Source of the DNA: Planctomycetota bacterium | GTDB taxonomy: Bacteria; Planctomycetota; UBA8742; UBA2392 | Length of the DNA: 60,360 bases | Direction: 5' to 3' | Assembly (NCBI GenBank): GCA_020849795.1 | Contig: JADZFR010000026.1 | Coordinates: forward strand, 1 to 60,360 | In this document: in pieces, positions 16,543-25,668 of the stretch | How positions within the stretch are numbered: position 1 is the first letter of the stretch | How the letters are laid out: every line of letters starts with the position of its first letter | The notes under the pieces: generated by a model | The model's input: the letters and a program-made list of their open reading frames with translations, nothing else | The model's database searches: none | What the model was told of the DNA's origin: nothing | Translations under genes and position numbers: made by a program

Positions 16543-19299
16543 ATGACCAGCCTACGCCACGTTCTTGTCTGCGCCGCCCTGGCAGCCCTGCTTGCGCAGG
16601 CCTTTCACGTCCAGGCCCAGAAGAAAACCGACAAGGACGACCCAAAGCCCGCCGAGCAAGCCAAACCCGCGCCGCGCAAGTTCACCGACAAGGAAGTCGC
16701 CGACGCCCACAAGGCGCTGGAGGGACTGGACGGCGAACAGGTAATGATGCTCAACGGCCTGCGCTTCCTGATGCGCCCCGCCGCCGAGGAAGCGCTGATG
16801 ACGCGGCGCTTTTATGTGCCGAGCCCGCTGCCCAGCTACGACGCCGACAACAAGAAGCTGATGACCCCGCTGGAAGTGTTGCGGCTGTGGGTGATTCTTG
16901 AGTCGGGCATGCCCGTGGACGATCACCTGAAGCGCGAGCTGAACCGCTTTCTGAAAATCGTCGAGCACAAGCGCTTTAACGACAGCCTGGCGGCGTACGC
17001 GGTGCCGCTGATGGTGTGCCGCGCGGCGCAGATGCGCAGCGAGTTCTCGGAAGACAAGACGATCTCGCGGACGCTTGAGAAGCTGGCCAAGGCCCTGAGC
17101 GAGCTTGGCACGCGCCCGCGCGAGTTAACCGACGAGGTCTCGCCGCTGATCAAGGGCAAGACGATCGCGCCGATGTGGTACGCCAACCACCTGTGGCGCG
17201 GCGTGATGACGCGCGCAGCCGTCGAGATGAACATCGACGTGAACGAAAAACTCTGGGAGACCGACCTCAAGAACCTGGCCTACAACGCCAACGACAAACT
17301 GGGCTGGGTGACGGGCGCGTCGGGCTTCACCGCCGGCACCGACCTGGACACCAACCTGATGGCGGCGGCTGCGTTCACGCTGGCGCTGCAGGCGTCGCGC
17401 AAGTCGGTCGGCAGCAGCACGCGCAACGCGATTGAGAAGAAGTTCGACCCGGCGGCGCTGTTCACGCGCCTGGAGAAGGACTGGAAAGACGAGCTGTTCA
17501 TGGGCGCGCGGCTTTGCCTGGTGCGCAGCAGCGACCCCAACTATGCGCCGCAGGGCAAAGACGGTTACGACTGGCGCCACGCCATGCGCGAGCGCGCCGT
17601 ATACGAGCAGATGGCGTCGGGCGTGATTTACACCGAGCGCGCCCTAGCCTTCGACCTTGGCCTGTGCGGGATCACGCCGCTGAACGCCGCGCGCGACACG
17701 GTGGAAACCGCGCTGCACTGTCTGTCCATGTGCGGCGGGCTGTTCCGCGCCAAGGACTCGCCGATCGAGCCGCCGCTCAAGGGCCTGTCAACCGAGCGCA
17801 TCAAGGCTGCGATCGCGGCGCTGTCGCTGCTGCATGCCTACGTCGCGCCGCCGCTGGCCGACGGCGTCGAAGACCCGGTGCTGGAACTGCGGGTAAACGA
17901 GGCGATCGACAAGGGCGTGGCCTGGCTGAAGGAGTACCAGGAAAGCAACGGCACGTTCGACCCGACCTTCATCGGCATCACGGCCATTGCGCTGACAGCA
18001 ATGATGGACGGCGGCATCAAGCGCGACGAACAGTGCATCCAGCAGGGCATTGGTTTTGTGGTCAAGACGCTGCCTGACCGGCTTGCCAACCCGCGCGGCG
18101 ACGGGGTAAAGGCCAAGCTGAACGCCTACGAAGCCGGCATGCTGCTGGTGATGTTCCTTGAGTACTACGAAGAAACGGTGATCGGCAAAGGTGTCTTGAA
18201 GTCCGAGACCTCAAACCAGGCAATTGCCGCCCGCAACGCCGTGTGGAACGTGATACCGCAGGTGCACCGCGACCTGATCCAGAAACTCGTGGACTATCTG
18301 GACCAGTGCTACGCCGGCATGGAGCAAGGCGGATGGGGCTATTACCCCAGGAGCGGCCCCACAGGCCACAGCGACAACTCGATCAGCCAGTACGCCGGTT
18401 GCGGGTACAAAGCCGCCAGCCTGCTGGGCGCAAAAGTAGACGTGAACATCTTCGAAGCCGAGGCGCTGACGCTCATCGGCCAATACGGAATTGAAGCCAA
18501 CTCGAAGAAGCTGCCATTCCGCATTTTCTGGGAGCCGCCGGAAGAGGACGAAAAAGTCAAAGCCGCCCGCTACCTCAAGGGCGGGGTCTGGGCCCCGCGC
18601 CTGTGGAAGAGCAGCATCAACCCCGGCGGTTGGAGCTACGGGCGCTCAAGGACGCCGGCCAAGGGGCAGGCCGGCGCATCGGCAATCCAGTACGTCGGCA
18701 CGGGCATGGCGCTGCTGGCTATGGCCAAGGATGAGCTTTGGGCGCGCGGCAAGCTGAAAGACGATCTGCACGAAAAGATTGACCTGCACATCTTCGGCGC
18801 GCAGGCGTGGCTGGCCACGCGCGTTCCCGACGTCTCCGAGCCGCTGGATCAACCGCGTGACCCCAACGCCGAGGACAAGAAGCCGCAGGGCCAGCACGCC
18901 CGCGCCGATTGGACGCACGGGTGGGGCGGCAACTACAACCTGTACGCCCTTGAGCGCGGCTGCGTGATGGCCAACATCAAGAAGCTCAATGGTGAAGTTG
19001 ACTGGTATCGCTCGGCGGCGACCATCCTGTGCAACGCGCAGGCCGACGACGGCAACTGGGGCGACCCGCTTTCCACGGCCCGCGCCATCCTGATTCTGCG
19101 CCGCCACGCGCCGCCAATGGTCACGCAGCCGCCGCCGCCGCCGCCGCCGCGCGACAAGCCGCGCAACCCGACCACGGGCGACCCGCCGCTGAAGCAGCCC
19201 AAGTCGCCGATCACGCCGGGCCCGGTCAAGCGCGAGCCTAAACCCGCCGAGCCGCGAGCGCCGGTGACAGGCCCGGGCGAAAACCCGGAGTCGCGCTAG
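16543..19299 (+). CDS. secreted prenyltransferase/squalene-oxidase-repeat (alpha-alpha toroid) protein
   Basis: This 918-residue protein has a signal peptide (1-26) and a Lys/Pro linker. Two regions hold terpene-cyclase-like QW/toroid repeats: about 430-600, for example 'GVAWLKEYQESNGTFDPTFIGITAIALTAM', and about 570-870, for example 'MEQGGWGYYPR', 'GGWSYGRS..PAKGQAGASAIQYVGTGMALLAM' and 'ADDGNWGDPLSTARAILIL'. The DXDD motif of squalene-hopene cyclase is not evident. It is probably one of the non-enzymatic or unknown exported toroid proteins typical of Planctomycetota. The C-terminal 60 residues are Pro/Lys-rich. It has its own terminator. Confidence 0.85.
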   Translation: MTSLRHVLVCAALAALLAQAFHVQAQKKTDKDDPKPAEQAKPAPRKFTDKEVADAHKALEGLDGEQVMMLNGLRFLMRPAAEEALMTRRFYVPSPLPSYDADNKKLMTPLEVLRLWVILESGMPVDDHLKRELNRFLKIVEHKRFNDSLAAYAVPLMVCRAAQMRSEFSEDKTISRTLEKLAKALSELGTRPRELTDEVSPLIKGKTIAPMWYANHLWRGVMTRAAVEMNIDVNEKLWETDLKNLAYNANDKLGWVTGASGFTAGTDLDTNLMAAAAFTLALQASRKSVGSSTRNAIEKKFDPAALFTRLEKDWKDELFMGARLCLVRSSDPNYAPQGKDGYDWRHAMRERAVYEQMASGVIYTERALAFDLGLCGITPLNAARDTVETALHCLSMCGGLFRAKDSPIEPPLKGLSTERIKAAIAALSLLHAYVAPPLADGVEDPVLELRVNEAIDKGVAWLKEYQESNGTFDPTFIGITAIALTAMMDGGIKRDEQCIQQGIGFVVKTLPDRLANPRGDGVKAKLNAYEAGMLLVMFLEYYEETVIGKGVLKSETSNQAIAARNAVWNVIPQVHRDLIQKLVDYLDQCYAGMEQGGWGYYPRSGPTGHSDNSISQYAGCGYKAASLLGAKVDVNIFEAEALTLIGQYGIEANSKKLPFRIFWEPPEEDEKVKAARYLKGGVWAPRLWKSSINPGGWSYGRSRTPAKGQAGASAIQYVGTGMALLAMAKDELWARGKLKDDLHEKIDLHIFGAQAWLATRVPDVSEPLDQPRDPNAEDKKPQGQHARADWTHGWGGNYNLYALERGCVMANIKKLNGEVDWYRSAATILCNAQADDGNWGDPLSTARAILILRRHAPPMVTQPPPPPPPRDKPRNPTTGDPPLKQPKSPITPGPVKREPKPAEPRAPVTGPGENPESR

Positions 19300-19310
19300 A
19301 GACTGCGCAA

Positions 19311-19341
19311 CGTCCCCGGCCATGCCGGGGACGGCTGTTTT
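19311..19341 (+). terminator. terminator after the toroid-fold gene
   Basis: The 10-bp stem cgtccccggc/gccggggacg (19311-19320 and 19324-19333), loop cat, is followed by gctgtttt. Confidence 0.88.
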
Positions 19342-19403
19342 CAGCGGTCGCGGCTCGTATGCTCCGCGCCGTGAACGCGCCCGTCAAAACAGTGCAGGGG
19401 CCG

Positions 19404-20285
19404 ATGACCGCCCGCGAGTGGGGCGGCCTGCTGCTGCTGAGCGTGCTGTGGGGCGGCTCGTTCTTCTTCATCGAGATCGGCTTGCGCGCGTTTGCGCCGC
19501 TGACGCTGGTGTTCGCGCGGCTGGCCCTGGCGGCGCTGGCGCTGCACGGGCTGCTGCTGTGCCTGCGCGTGCGGTTGCCGGGCGGCCGCATGTGGGGCTG
19601 GTACCTGCTGCTGGGCCTGTTCAATAACGCGCTGCCGTTTGCGCTGATGTTCTGGAGCCAGACCCGCATCGGCGGCTCATTGGCCAGCATGCTGAACGCC
19701 ACCACGCCGTTGTTTACGGTTGTGCTGGCGCATTTCTTTACGCGCGACGAGCCGATGACGCCGCTGCGCGTGACCGGCTGCGTGCTGGGCGCCGTGGGCG
19801 TTGCGGTGATGGTCGGGCGCGAGGCGCTTACGGGCGACGGCGAGGTGCTGGCGTACGCGGCAGTGCTGGGCGCCGGCCTGTGTTATGCCATCGCCGGCAT
19901 TGTCGGGCGCCGCGTGCGGGAGACGCCGCCGCTGGCGCTGGCCACGGGGCAACTCACGGCGGCGGCGCTGGTGGTGCTGCCGCTGTCGCTGTTGGTTGAT
20001 CAGCCCTGGCAATCCGCCGCGCCCGGGCTGGAACCGCTGCTGGCGCTGTGCGCGCTGGCGCTGGTCAGCACCTCGCTGGCATACGTGTTGTACTTCCGGC
20101 TGCTCAAGAAGGCGGGCGCGACGAACATCCTGCTGGTGACGCTGCTGATCCCCGTAAGCTCGGCGCTGCTGTGCGTGGGCCTGCTGGATGAAACCCTGAA
20201 CTGGCGGCAACTCGCCGGCATGGCAGTGATCGCCGCCGGCCTGCTGCTGGTAGACGGCCGCCTGTTCAGGCGCAAGCGCGGCTAG
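19404..20285 (+). CDS. EamA/DMT-family transporter
   Basis: This inner-membrane protein of about 293 residues has ten predicted hydrophobic helices in two EamA repeats. The first begins GGLLLLSVLWGGSFFFIEI. The second ends with STSLAYVLYFRLLKKAGAT and LLIPVSSALLCVGLLDETL, hallmark segments of the drug/metabolite transporter superfamily (RhaT/YdcZ type). The substrate is unknown. Start: the ATG at 19404 is preceded by caggggccg; an ATG at 19359 would add 15 residues. Its stop overlaps the stop of the convergent zinc-ribbon gene. Confidence 0.88.
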   Translation: MTAREWGGLLLLSVLWGGSFFFIEIGLRAFAPLTLVFARLALAALALHGLLLCLRVRLPGGRMWGWYLLLGLFNNALPFALMFWSQTRIGGSLASMLNATTPLFTVVLAHFFTRDEPMTPLRVTGCVLGAVGVAVMVGREALTGDGEVLAYAAVLGAGLCYAIAGIVGRRVRETPPLALATGQLTAAALVVLPLSLLVDQPWQSAAPGLEPLLALCALALVSTSLAYVLYFRLLKKAGATNILLVTLLIPVSSALLCVGLLDETLNWRQLAGMAVIAAGLLLVDGRLFRRKRG

Positions 20286-20924
20286 ACTTTCATGTCGATG
20301 ACTTTGGCGCGGTGGCCGCACGCGCCGCAGCGGGCCTCCAGCTGATACATGGCCATGCCGTCGGTGCCCACTTCTTGCGGCGTTTCGGTACCGACGAAGT
20401 GTTGGCGCTTTGCACTTGGGGCACACCATGCTCTCGATCGCGTCGGCCAACTGCTGCGCAGCCGCCGAGCGATAGCGCAACTGCGTCGCGGTTTCGGACA
20501 GTGCGGGCATTTCGGAAGTGCCGAACCGGGGCAACTCGTCGGTGCCGATGCCGCCTTCGGCTTCGGGCGCGCCCAGCTCAGGCATCATATCCGTCATGCT
20601 GGGTTGCAGTGCCTGTGCCATCAGGGTTTCGGGTTTCTTGTCTACGGCTTCGGGCGCGACCAGCTCGGGCATCATGTCGGTCATGCTGGGCTGCAGCGCC
20701 TGCGCCTCAAGGGTTTCGGGCTTCTTTGCGGGTGCGGGAGGCGCGGGTGCCTGCGGTGCGGTCGGTGGTGGCGCAGCCGGCGGCGCCGCTTGTGCCGGGG
20801 GCATTTGGGTCGCGGCCTGGGGCGGGGTGGAGCCGTCGCCTTTCTTGCTGACCGCCACTACCACGGCGACGACGATCACGACCAGCACGAGCACCACAAT
20901 GATTGCGATTACAAAGACCGGCAC
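20282..20924 (-). pseudogene. membrane-anchored zinc-ribbon protein with a frameshift
   Basis: An N-terminal membrane segment (residues 4-25) is followed by an Ala/Pro-rich stretch. Two near-identical repeats come next (KKPETL.AQALQPSMTDMMPEL). The first half of a zinc ribbon, MVCPKCKA, then appears. After CKA the frame runs into nonsense under the EamA gene. The -1/+1 neighbouring frame carries the natural ending instead: 'ETPQEVGTDGMAMYQLEARCGACGHRAKVIDMKV' in pieces, with the second CGAC knuckle and a TAG at 20282. One extra base near 20401-20412 explains this. It is either a real inactivating frameshift or a sequencing error. Confidence 0.72.
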
Positions 20925-21032
20925 GCGAGCCCCCGTTGCTGAGTTGCGCCAACTTTAGGCTATGGCGCTGCGGACCACAACGGGCTCGCCCCGCTTGCCG
21001 CCGCGATGGCGGCTGCTATGGTTCTGTGCGCT

Positions 21033-21962
21033 ATGACCAACCTCACCTGCAAGCACACATTGCGCGGGCACCGGGGCACCGTGTTCGCGCTCTCACTGTC
21101 AACGGACGGCAAGACGCTGGTCACAGCCAGCAAAGACGCGAAGCTGCGAGTCTGGGAAGTCGCGTCGGGCAAGCTGCTGCGCACGATTGAGGGCAGCAAG
21201 TCGCCGCTGCTGAGCGTGGCGCTGAGCCCCGACGGCAAAATCGCCGTCACGGGCAACACCACCAACAGCGTGCAGTTCTGGGACGTAGAAGCCGGCAAAG
21301 AGGGCGCCAAGTACACCGGCGGCACCGGCCACCACGGCACGGTCAACGGCATCGCGTACGCCCACGACGGCAGCTTTGCGCTGAGTGTTGCCGACGACCG
21401 CAAAGTCATGAAGTGGGACCCGGTCAAGGCCAAGCAGCGTACGGTGATGAACAAGCACGAGGCGCCGGTGCTGTGCGTCGCGATCAGCCCCGACAACAAG
21501 CGCTGTGTCTCGGCGGGCAGCGACGGCACAGCGCGCATCTGGAACCTGGACAGCGGCGAACAACTGCAAGTCATCAAAGCCGGCCCCGAATCCGTGATGG
21601 CGGTGGCCTGGAGCGCCGACGGCAAGGCGATCGCGACGGCGGGCAATGAAGAAGAGATCAGGCTGTGGAACCCAGACACGGGCGCGGCAGTGAAGGCAAT
21701 TGCGACGGGTGTGCAGGCTGTGAATGCGATTGCGTTCAGCCCGGACAGCAAGTGGATTGCAGCGGGCGGCACGGACAGCAACTTGTTTCTGTGGGAGATC
21801 GAGAACCCGCCCCCGCCGCCGGCACAAAGCGACCCTGCCAAGGGCGACCAGAGGGTGCAGTTCAAGGGCCACGCCAACAGCATTCACAGCATAGCCTGGA
21901 GCAAAGACGGCAAGGCAGTGGTCACCGGCAGCAAAGACGAAACCGCCCGCGTGTGGGTGTAG
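21033..21962 (+). CDS. WD40 repeat protein
   Basis: This protein of about 309 residues is composed of seven WD40 blades, for example 'HTLRGHRGTVFALSLSTDG' and 'LVTASKDAKLRVWEV'. It closes with 'FKGHANSIHSIAWSKDG' and 'VVTGSKDETARVWV'. There is no signal peptide, so it is probably a cytoplasmic scaffold. I chose the ATG at 21033 because the conserved propeller begins there; an in-frame ATG at 21006 adds nine residues. No SD is obvious. The two copies of the dispersed 24-mer repeat follow its stop. Confidence 0.85.
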   Translation: MTNLTCKHTLRGHRGTVFALSLSTDGKTLVTASKDAKLRVWEVASGKLLRTIEGSKSPLLSVALSPDGKIAVTGNTTNSVQFWDVEAGKEGAKYTGGTGHHGTVNGIAYAHDGSFALSVADDRKVMKWDPVKAKQRTVMNKHEAPVLCVAISPDNKRCVSAGSDGTARIWNLDSGEQLQVIKAGPESVMAVAWSADGKAIATAGNEEEIRLWNPDTGAAVKAIATGVQAVNAIAFSPDSKWIAAGGTDSNLFLWEIENPPPPPAQSDPAKGDQRVQFKGHANSIHSIAWSKDGKAVVTGSKDETARVWV

Positions 21963-21970
21963 GCCAAAAG

Positions 21971-22061
21971 AGAGCGCGAAGCGTAAGCGAGCGGTCGCCA
22001 AAGGCGACAAAGCAGTGAACAACCGACCCCGCGCGAGAGAGCGCGAAGCGTAAGCGAGCGG
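21971..22061. repeat. two copies of the dispersed 24-mer repeat
   Basis: The 24-mer at 21971-21994 and 22038-22061 is the reverse complement of the core unit of the 15.3-kb tandem array. Each copy is followed by a small hairpin (tcgcc-aaa-ggcga; ggcac...gtgcc). They fill the spacer between the convergent WD40 and acyl-CoA dehydrogenase genes and may contribute to termination. Confidence 0.85.
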
Positions 22062-22077
22062 CACCAAAGGCGTGCCA

Positions 22078-23283
22078 CTACACCCCGCGGAGGTCGCCCA
22101 GGATTTGGCGGCTTATCACCAGGCGCTGCACCTCTGAGGTGCCTTCGCCGATTTCGCACAGCTTGGCGTCGCGGTACATGCGCTCTACGTCGTACTCGCG
22201 CGTGTAGCCTACCCCGCCCAGCACCTGGATCGCGTTGGTGCACGTCTTCATCGCCACTTCACTCGCGTACAGCTTGCCCATGCTGCCCGCCAGCGCGAAG
22301 TCGCGGCCCGCATCGCGCAGCCGGGCTGCGTGATAAATCAGGTGCCTGGCGGCTTCGATTTCCATGTGCATGTCGGCCAGCATGAATGCCACGCCCTGGA
22401 AGGTGCCGATCGGCTTGTTGAACTGCTTGCGCTGGCGCGCGTACTCGAGTGCTTTTTCGTAGGCGCCTTCCGCAATGCCCAGTGCCAGCGCGCCGATGCT
22501 GATGCGCCCGCCCGCCAGCGTCTTCATGAACTTGGTAAACCCGACATCCACCTGCGCCTCGCCGCCGGCCACGGCGTCCAGCGGCAGCTTCATGTCCTCG
22601 AACACCAGTTGCGCGGTGTCGCTGCTGCGCATGCCCAGCTTGTTCTCTTTCGCCTCGACCTTGAAGCCGGGGGTGTCCAGCTCCGCGATGAAGGCGGTGA
22701 TGCCCTTGCCGTCTTTCGGGTTCTGGTTGGTCTTGGCGGTGAAGATGCAGGTTTTGGCGTAATGCGGGTTGGTGATCCAGGCTTTGCGGCCGTTGACCAG
22801 CCAGTGGTCGTTCTTGCGCTCGGCGCGGGTTTTGGTGCCGCCGGCGTCGCTGCCGGCACCCGGCTCAGTCAAGCCGAAGCAGCCAAGGGTCAGGTTGCCG
22901 TTGTCGTCCACGCCCTTGCACAGTTGCGGCACGTACTTTTCGCGCTGCGCCTGTGTGCCGAACAGGTTGATCGGCGTGACGCCAAGGCTGACGTGGGCCG
23001 CGTAGCCCAGGCCCGTGCTGCCGCAGACCTTGGAGAGTTCTTCGACCACGAGGATATAGCTGAGCGTGTCAAATCCGCTGCCGCCGATGTCTTCGGGAAT
23101 GCTGAGGCCGAGAAAGCCAAGCTCGGCGAGGCCCTTGAAAATGTCTTGCGGGAACTCGGCTTTTTCGTCGAGTTCCTGGGCGCGCGGTGCGACCTGTTCG
23201 CGCGCGAACTCGCGCGCGGTTTTCTGAATCTGCTGCTGGTCTTCGGTGAGGTCGAAGTTCGTGGCCTGCGTATCGGTGATCAT
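22078..23283 (-). CDS. acyl-CoA dehydrogenase
   Basis: This 401-residue FAD enzyme carries out the first step of beta-oxidation or branched-chain acyl-CoA breakdown. It shows the family signatures 'LGCFGLTEPGAGSDAGG' (ACAD motif 1) and 'QVLGGVGYTREYDVERMYRDAKLCEIGEGTSEVQRLVI' in pieces (motif 2). The Glu in the 'IGEGTSE' loop region is normal for short/medium-chain members. The overall length is standard. The SD ggggaaag precedes the ATG. No electron-transfer flavoprotein gene is adjacent. Confidence 0.93.
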   Translation of the reverse strand: MITDTQATNFDLTEDQQQIQKTAREFAREQVAPRAQELDEKAEFPQDIFKGLAELGFLGLSIPEDIGGSGFDTLSYILVVEELSKVCGSTGLGYAAHVSLGVTPINLFGTQAQREKYVPQLCKGVDDNGNLTLGCFGLTEPGAGSDAGGTKTRAERKNDHWLVNGRKAWITNPHYAKTCIFTAKTNQNPKDGKGITAFIAELDTPGFKVEAKENKLGMRSSDTAQLVFEDMKLPLDAVAGGEAQVDVGFTKFMKTLAGGRISIGALALGIAEGAYEKALEYARQRKQFNKPIGTFQGVAFMLADMHMEIEAARHLIYHAARLRDAGRDFALAGSMGKLYASEVAMKTCTNAIQVLGGVGYTREYDVERMYRDAKLCEIGEGTSEVQRLVISRQILGDLRGV

Positions 23284-23584
23284 CTCTTTCCCCTGTGTCT
23301 TCCTTATAAACGGTTGACGGCAGGCGTCGCAACCCGCCTTCGCCCAAAAGGGCTACGGCGGGCAGGCCCGCCTGCATGTGCGAGCGGCGCTGTGACGCGT
23401 GCGGTGGCCGCCCGACACCCTTTGCGGTTTCGTGAAAGGCGCGTTGCCGGTTGATCGTTCGCGCTATGCGGATATGCATAGCGCATGAAAGCCTTGCCCG
23501 ACAGGGAAGCGACCTGCCTTGCGTGCTGTCAGTCGCGCGCGCCGCGCATTATCACTGGTGCAGCAGCACACACCGGAGCCCCGC
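23284..23584. other. divergent intergenic region with a palindrome
   Basis: This 300-base spacer lies between the divergent acyl-CoA dehydrogenase and PD40 genes. Its only clear structure is the 9-bp perfect inverted repeat at 23461-23484, listed separately. The remainder (23300-23450) is GC-rich with no gene I can support. Confidence 0.5.
23461..23484. promoter_or_regulatory. candidate operator palindrome
   Basis: The arms gcgctatgc and gcatagcgc are perfectly complementary around ggatat. The 24-bp dyad lies in the divergent region ahead of the PD40 gene and acyl-CoA dehydrogenase. Its size and symmetry fit a dimeric repressor site such as TetR/FadR-type; no regulator gene is nearby. Confidence 0.4.
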
Positions 23585-25645
23585 ATGACGCCCTTTCGCC
23601 TTCTGCTGATCGCCCTGCTGGCTGCCCCCGTGGCGGCACAAGTGCTTGACCGCGGCTATGTCTCGCACCGTGCGGGCGTGCCGGGCAACACCGGCAACGC
23701 CAGCAGCCAGTTCAACACCCTCATGGAACCCGGCCTGCGCATGATCAGCGACGACGGCCGCTACAGCGTGTTCAGCAGCCACGCCACGAACCTGGTCGCC
23801 GGGCAGGTGGACGTGTACAACACGATCGATGCCTTCTGGCATGACCGCGCCACCGGCCAGACCAAGCTGGTCAGCCACAGCGCGATTTCGCAGGCGACCA
23901 GTGTGGGCGGCGCCAGCGTCTCAATCAGCGCAGACGGGCAATGGGTGTCGTTTGTCAGCGCCGGCAGCGCGCTGATGCAGGGGCAACTCGACACCAACAA
24001 CGTGGGCGATGTCTTTCTGTGGGAAGCCGCGACGGGCGAGATCACATTGGTCAGCCACGCCGCCGGCGACCCCTTCACCGCGTGCAACAACGCCTCGATC
24101 TGGCCGGCGATCAGCGCCGACGGCAACACCGTCGCCTACGTCACCAGTGCCACCAACCTGCAAAGCGGTGTCAGCGACAACAACTCAACCTACGACCTGT
24201 ACGTGTTCGACCGTGTCAGCGGCAGTAATACGCTGATCAGCCACATCCAGGGCGACCCGTTGACCAGCGCCAACGGCTGGTCGTCGCGCCCGGTGATGAG
24301 CGCGAATGCGGCCAAGATCGCGTTTGCCAGCAAAGCCACCAACCTGGTGAGCGGGCAGGTGGACACGAACAACGAGTGGGACGCTTTTCACTATGACCGC
24401 ACGACGCAGACCGTTGCGCTGATGAGCACGTCGATTGCCGGGCCCTCGCTGGCGGCCGGCAATGCGCCGGCGTACCTGCTGGACATCAGCGACGACGGGC
24501 GCTACGCGATTTTTGTGTCGATCGCCGACGACATTGCCGCGGGCGTGACGGACGCAAACACCGAGGACGACCTGTTCCTGTACGACGCGAACTCTGCAAC
24601 CGTGGTCATGATCACGCGCAGCTCAGCCAACCCGACGCAGTCGATGAGCGTGACGCCGTCAAGCTCGCTGGCGGTGTCGCATGCGCGGCTTTCGCGCAAC
24701 GGGCAATGGGTCGCGTTTTCGTGCCGTGACAGCGACGTGGCGGTCGGGCTGATTGACAACAACGATGCCGAAGACGTGTTTCTGTACGACGTGGCAAGCG
24801 GCACGTCCGAGCTTGTGTCCAGGCGCCCCAACGGAAGCCCGGGCAACGGCGCCAGCACAGTGTGCGAGCCCAGCGCCGACGGGCAGACCGTGATGTTCCT
24901 GTCGCTGGCGCAGAACCTGGTCTATCCGCTGTGGGACAACAACGCCAGCAACGACGTGTACCGCTGGAACCGCACCACCGGCAGCATGCAACTGCTCAGC
25001 GGTTACGACGCATCCCACACCGGCCTTGGCCCGTGCTTCTTCGCGTTCATGAGCGCCGACGGCAGCACCGTGGTGTTCAACACCAACTCGCCCGACATCA
25101 TTGGCGGTGACGGCAACGGCGCCAGCGACGTCATCTTCGTCGCGAACTCCACGACACCCCGGCTGAATGTGAGCCGCGATGGCGTTGCCGTTGCGCACAA
25201 CTCGGTGGACCAGAACCCGCCCGGCCTGGTCACAGGCATCACGCTGACTTACAGCATCGAAAACAGCGGCGGCGGCACGTTGACGCTGACCGGCAGCCCG
25301 CACGTGGAAATCGCCAACACCACCAACTGCATCGCCACCGTGACGCAGGCGCCCGCATCGCAGGTTGCCACGCTGGGCAGCACGACGTTTCAGGTGCTGG
25401 TGATGCCGCAGAGTGAGGGCATCTGGTCGTTGAACATCACGATCTGGAGCAACAGCACCGGCCCCAACCCATACGCGTGGCTGGCGCGCGGCAGCGTGGC
25501 ATCAGCGGGCACGCCGGTAGATGAAAAAGACGACGGCGGCGGTTCAGACGGCGGGGGGTGCGTGGCGGCGGGTGGCTTGGTGCCAGTGTTGCCGGCATTG
25601 TTGGCCGTGCTGCTGTACCGGCGCCGCCGCAGGATTTGCGTGTAG
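23585..25645 (+). CDS. exported TolB-like/PD40 repeat protein with CTERM-like tail
   Basis: This protein of about 686 residues has a signal peptide ending VAAQ. Residues of about 40-520 are repeated beta-propeller units with the pattern 'iSaDGr.vaF.S.AtNLv.gqvDtNn..DvFl.Dr.tg...lvS' (PD40/TolB-like). Then comes an Ig-like choice-of-anchor-D region ('LTYSIENSGGGTLTLTG'). The C-terminus is a GGGC motif, a hydrophobic helix and RRRRR, which looks like an SYNERG/MYXO-CTERM sorting tail that is cut or lipid-linked. The SD is ggag, 11 bases before the ATG. It is probably anchored at the cell surface. Confidence 0.82.
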   Translation: MTPFRLLLIALLAAPVAAQVLDRGYVSHRAGVPGNTGNASSQFNTLMEPGLRMISDDGRYSVFSSHATNLVAGQVDVYNTIDAFWHDRATGQTKLVSHSAISQATSVGGASVSISADGQWVSFVSAGSALMQGQLDTNNVGDVFLWEAATGEITLVSHAAGDPFTACNNASIWPAISADGNTVAYVTSATNLQSGVSDNNSTYDLYVFDRVSGSNTLISHIQGDPLTSANGWSSRPVMSANAAKIAFASKATNLVSGQVDTNNEWDAFHYDRTTQTVALMSTSIAGPSLAAGNAPAYLLDISDDGRYAIFVSIADDIAAGVTDANTEDDLFLYDANSATVVMITRSSANPTQSMSVTPSSSLAVSHARLSRNGQWVAFSCRDSDVAVGLIDNNDAEDVFLYDVASGTSELVSRRPNGSPGNGASTVCEPSADGQTVMFLSLAQNLVYPLWDNNASNDVYRWNRTTGSMQLLSGYDASHTGLGPCFFAFMSADGSTVVFNTNSPDIIGGDGNGASDVIFVANSTTPRLNVSRDGVAVAHNSVDQNPPGLVTGITLTYSIENSGGGTLTLTGSPHVEIANTTNCIATVTQAPASQVATLGSTTFQVLVMPQSEGIWSLNITIWSNSTGPNPYAWLARGSVASAGTPVDEKDDGGGSDGGGCVAAGGLVPVLPALLAVLLYRRRRRICV

Positions 25646-25668
25646 GCATCTTTTCCCCGAGGTAGACT

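Noticed and set aside
19677..20286. Extension of the zinc-ribbon gene through the EamA gene
   Set aside because: The His/Gln/Arg-rich sequence is the antisense of the transporter; the natural end lies in the neighbouring frame.
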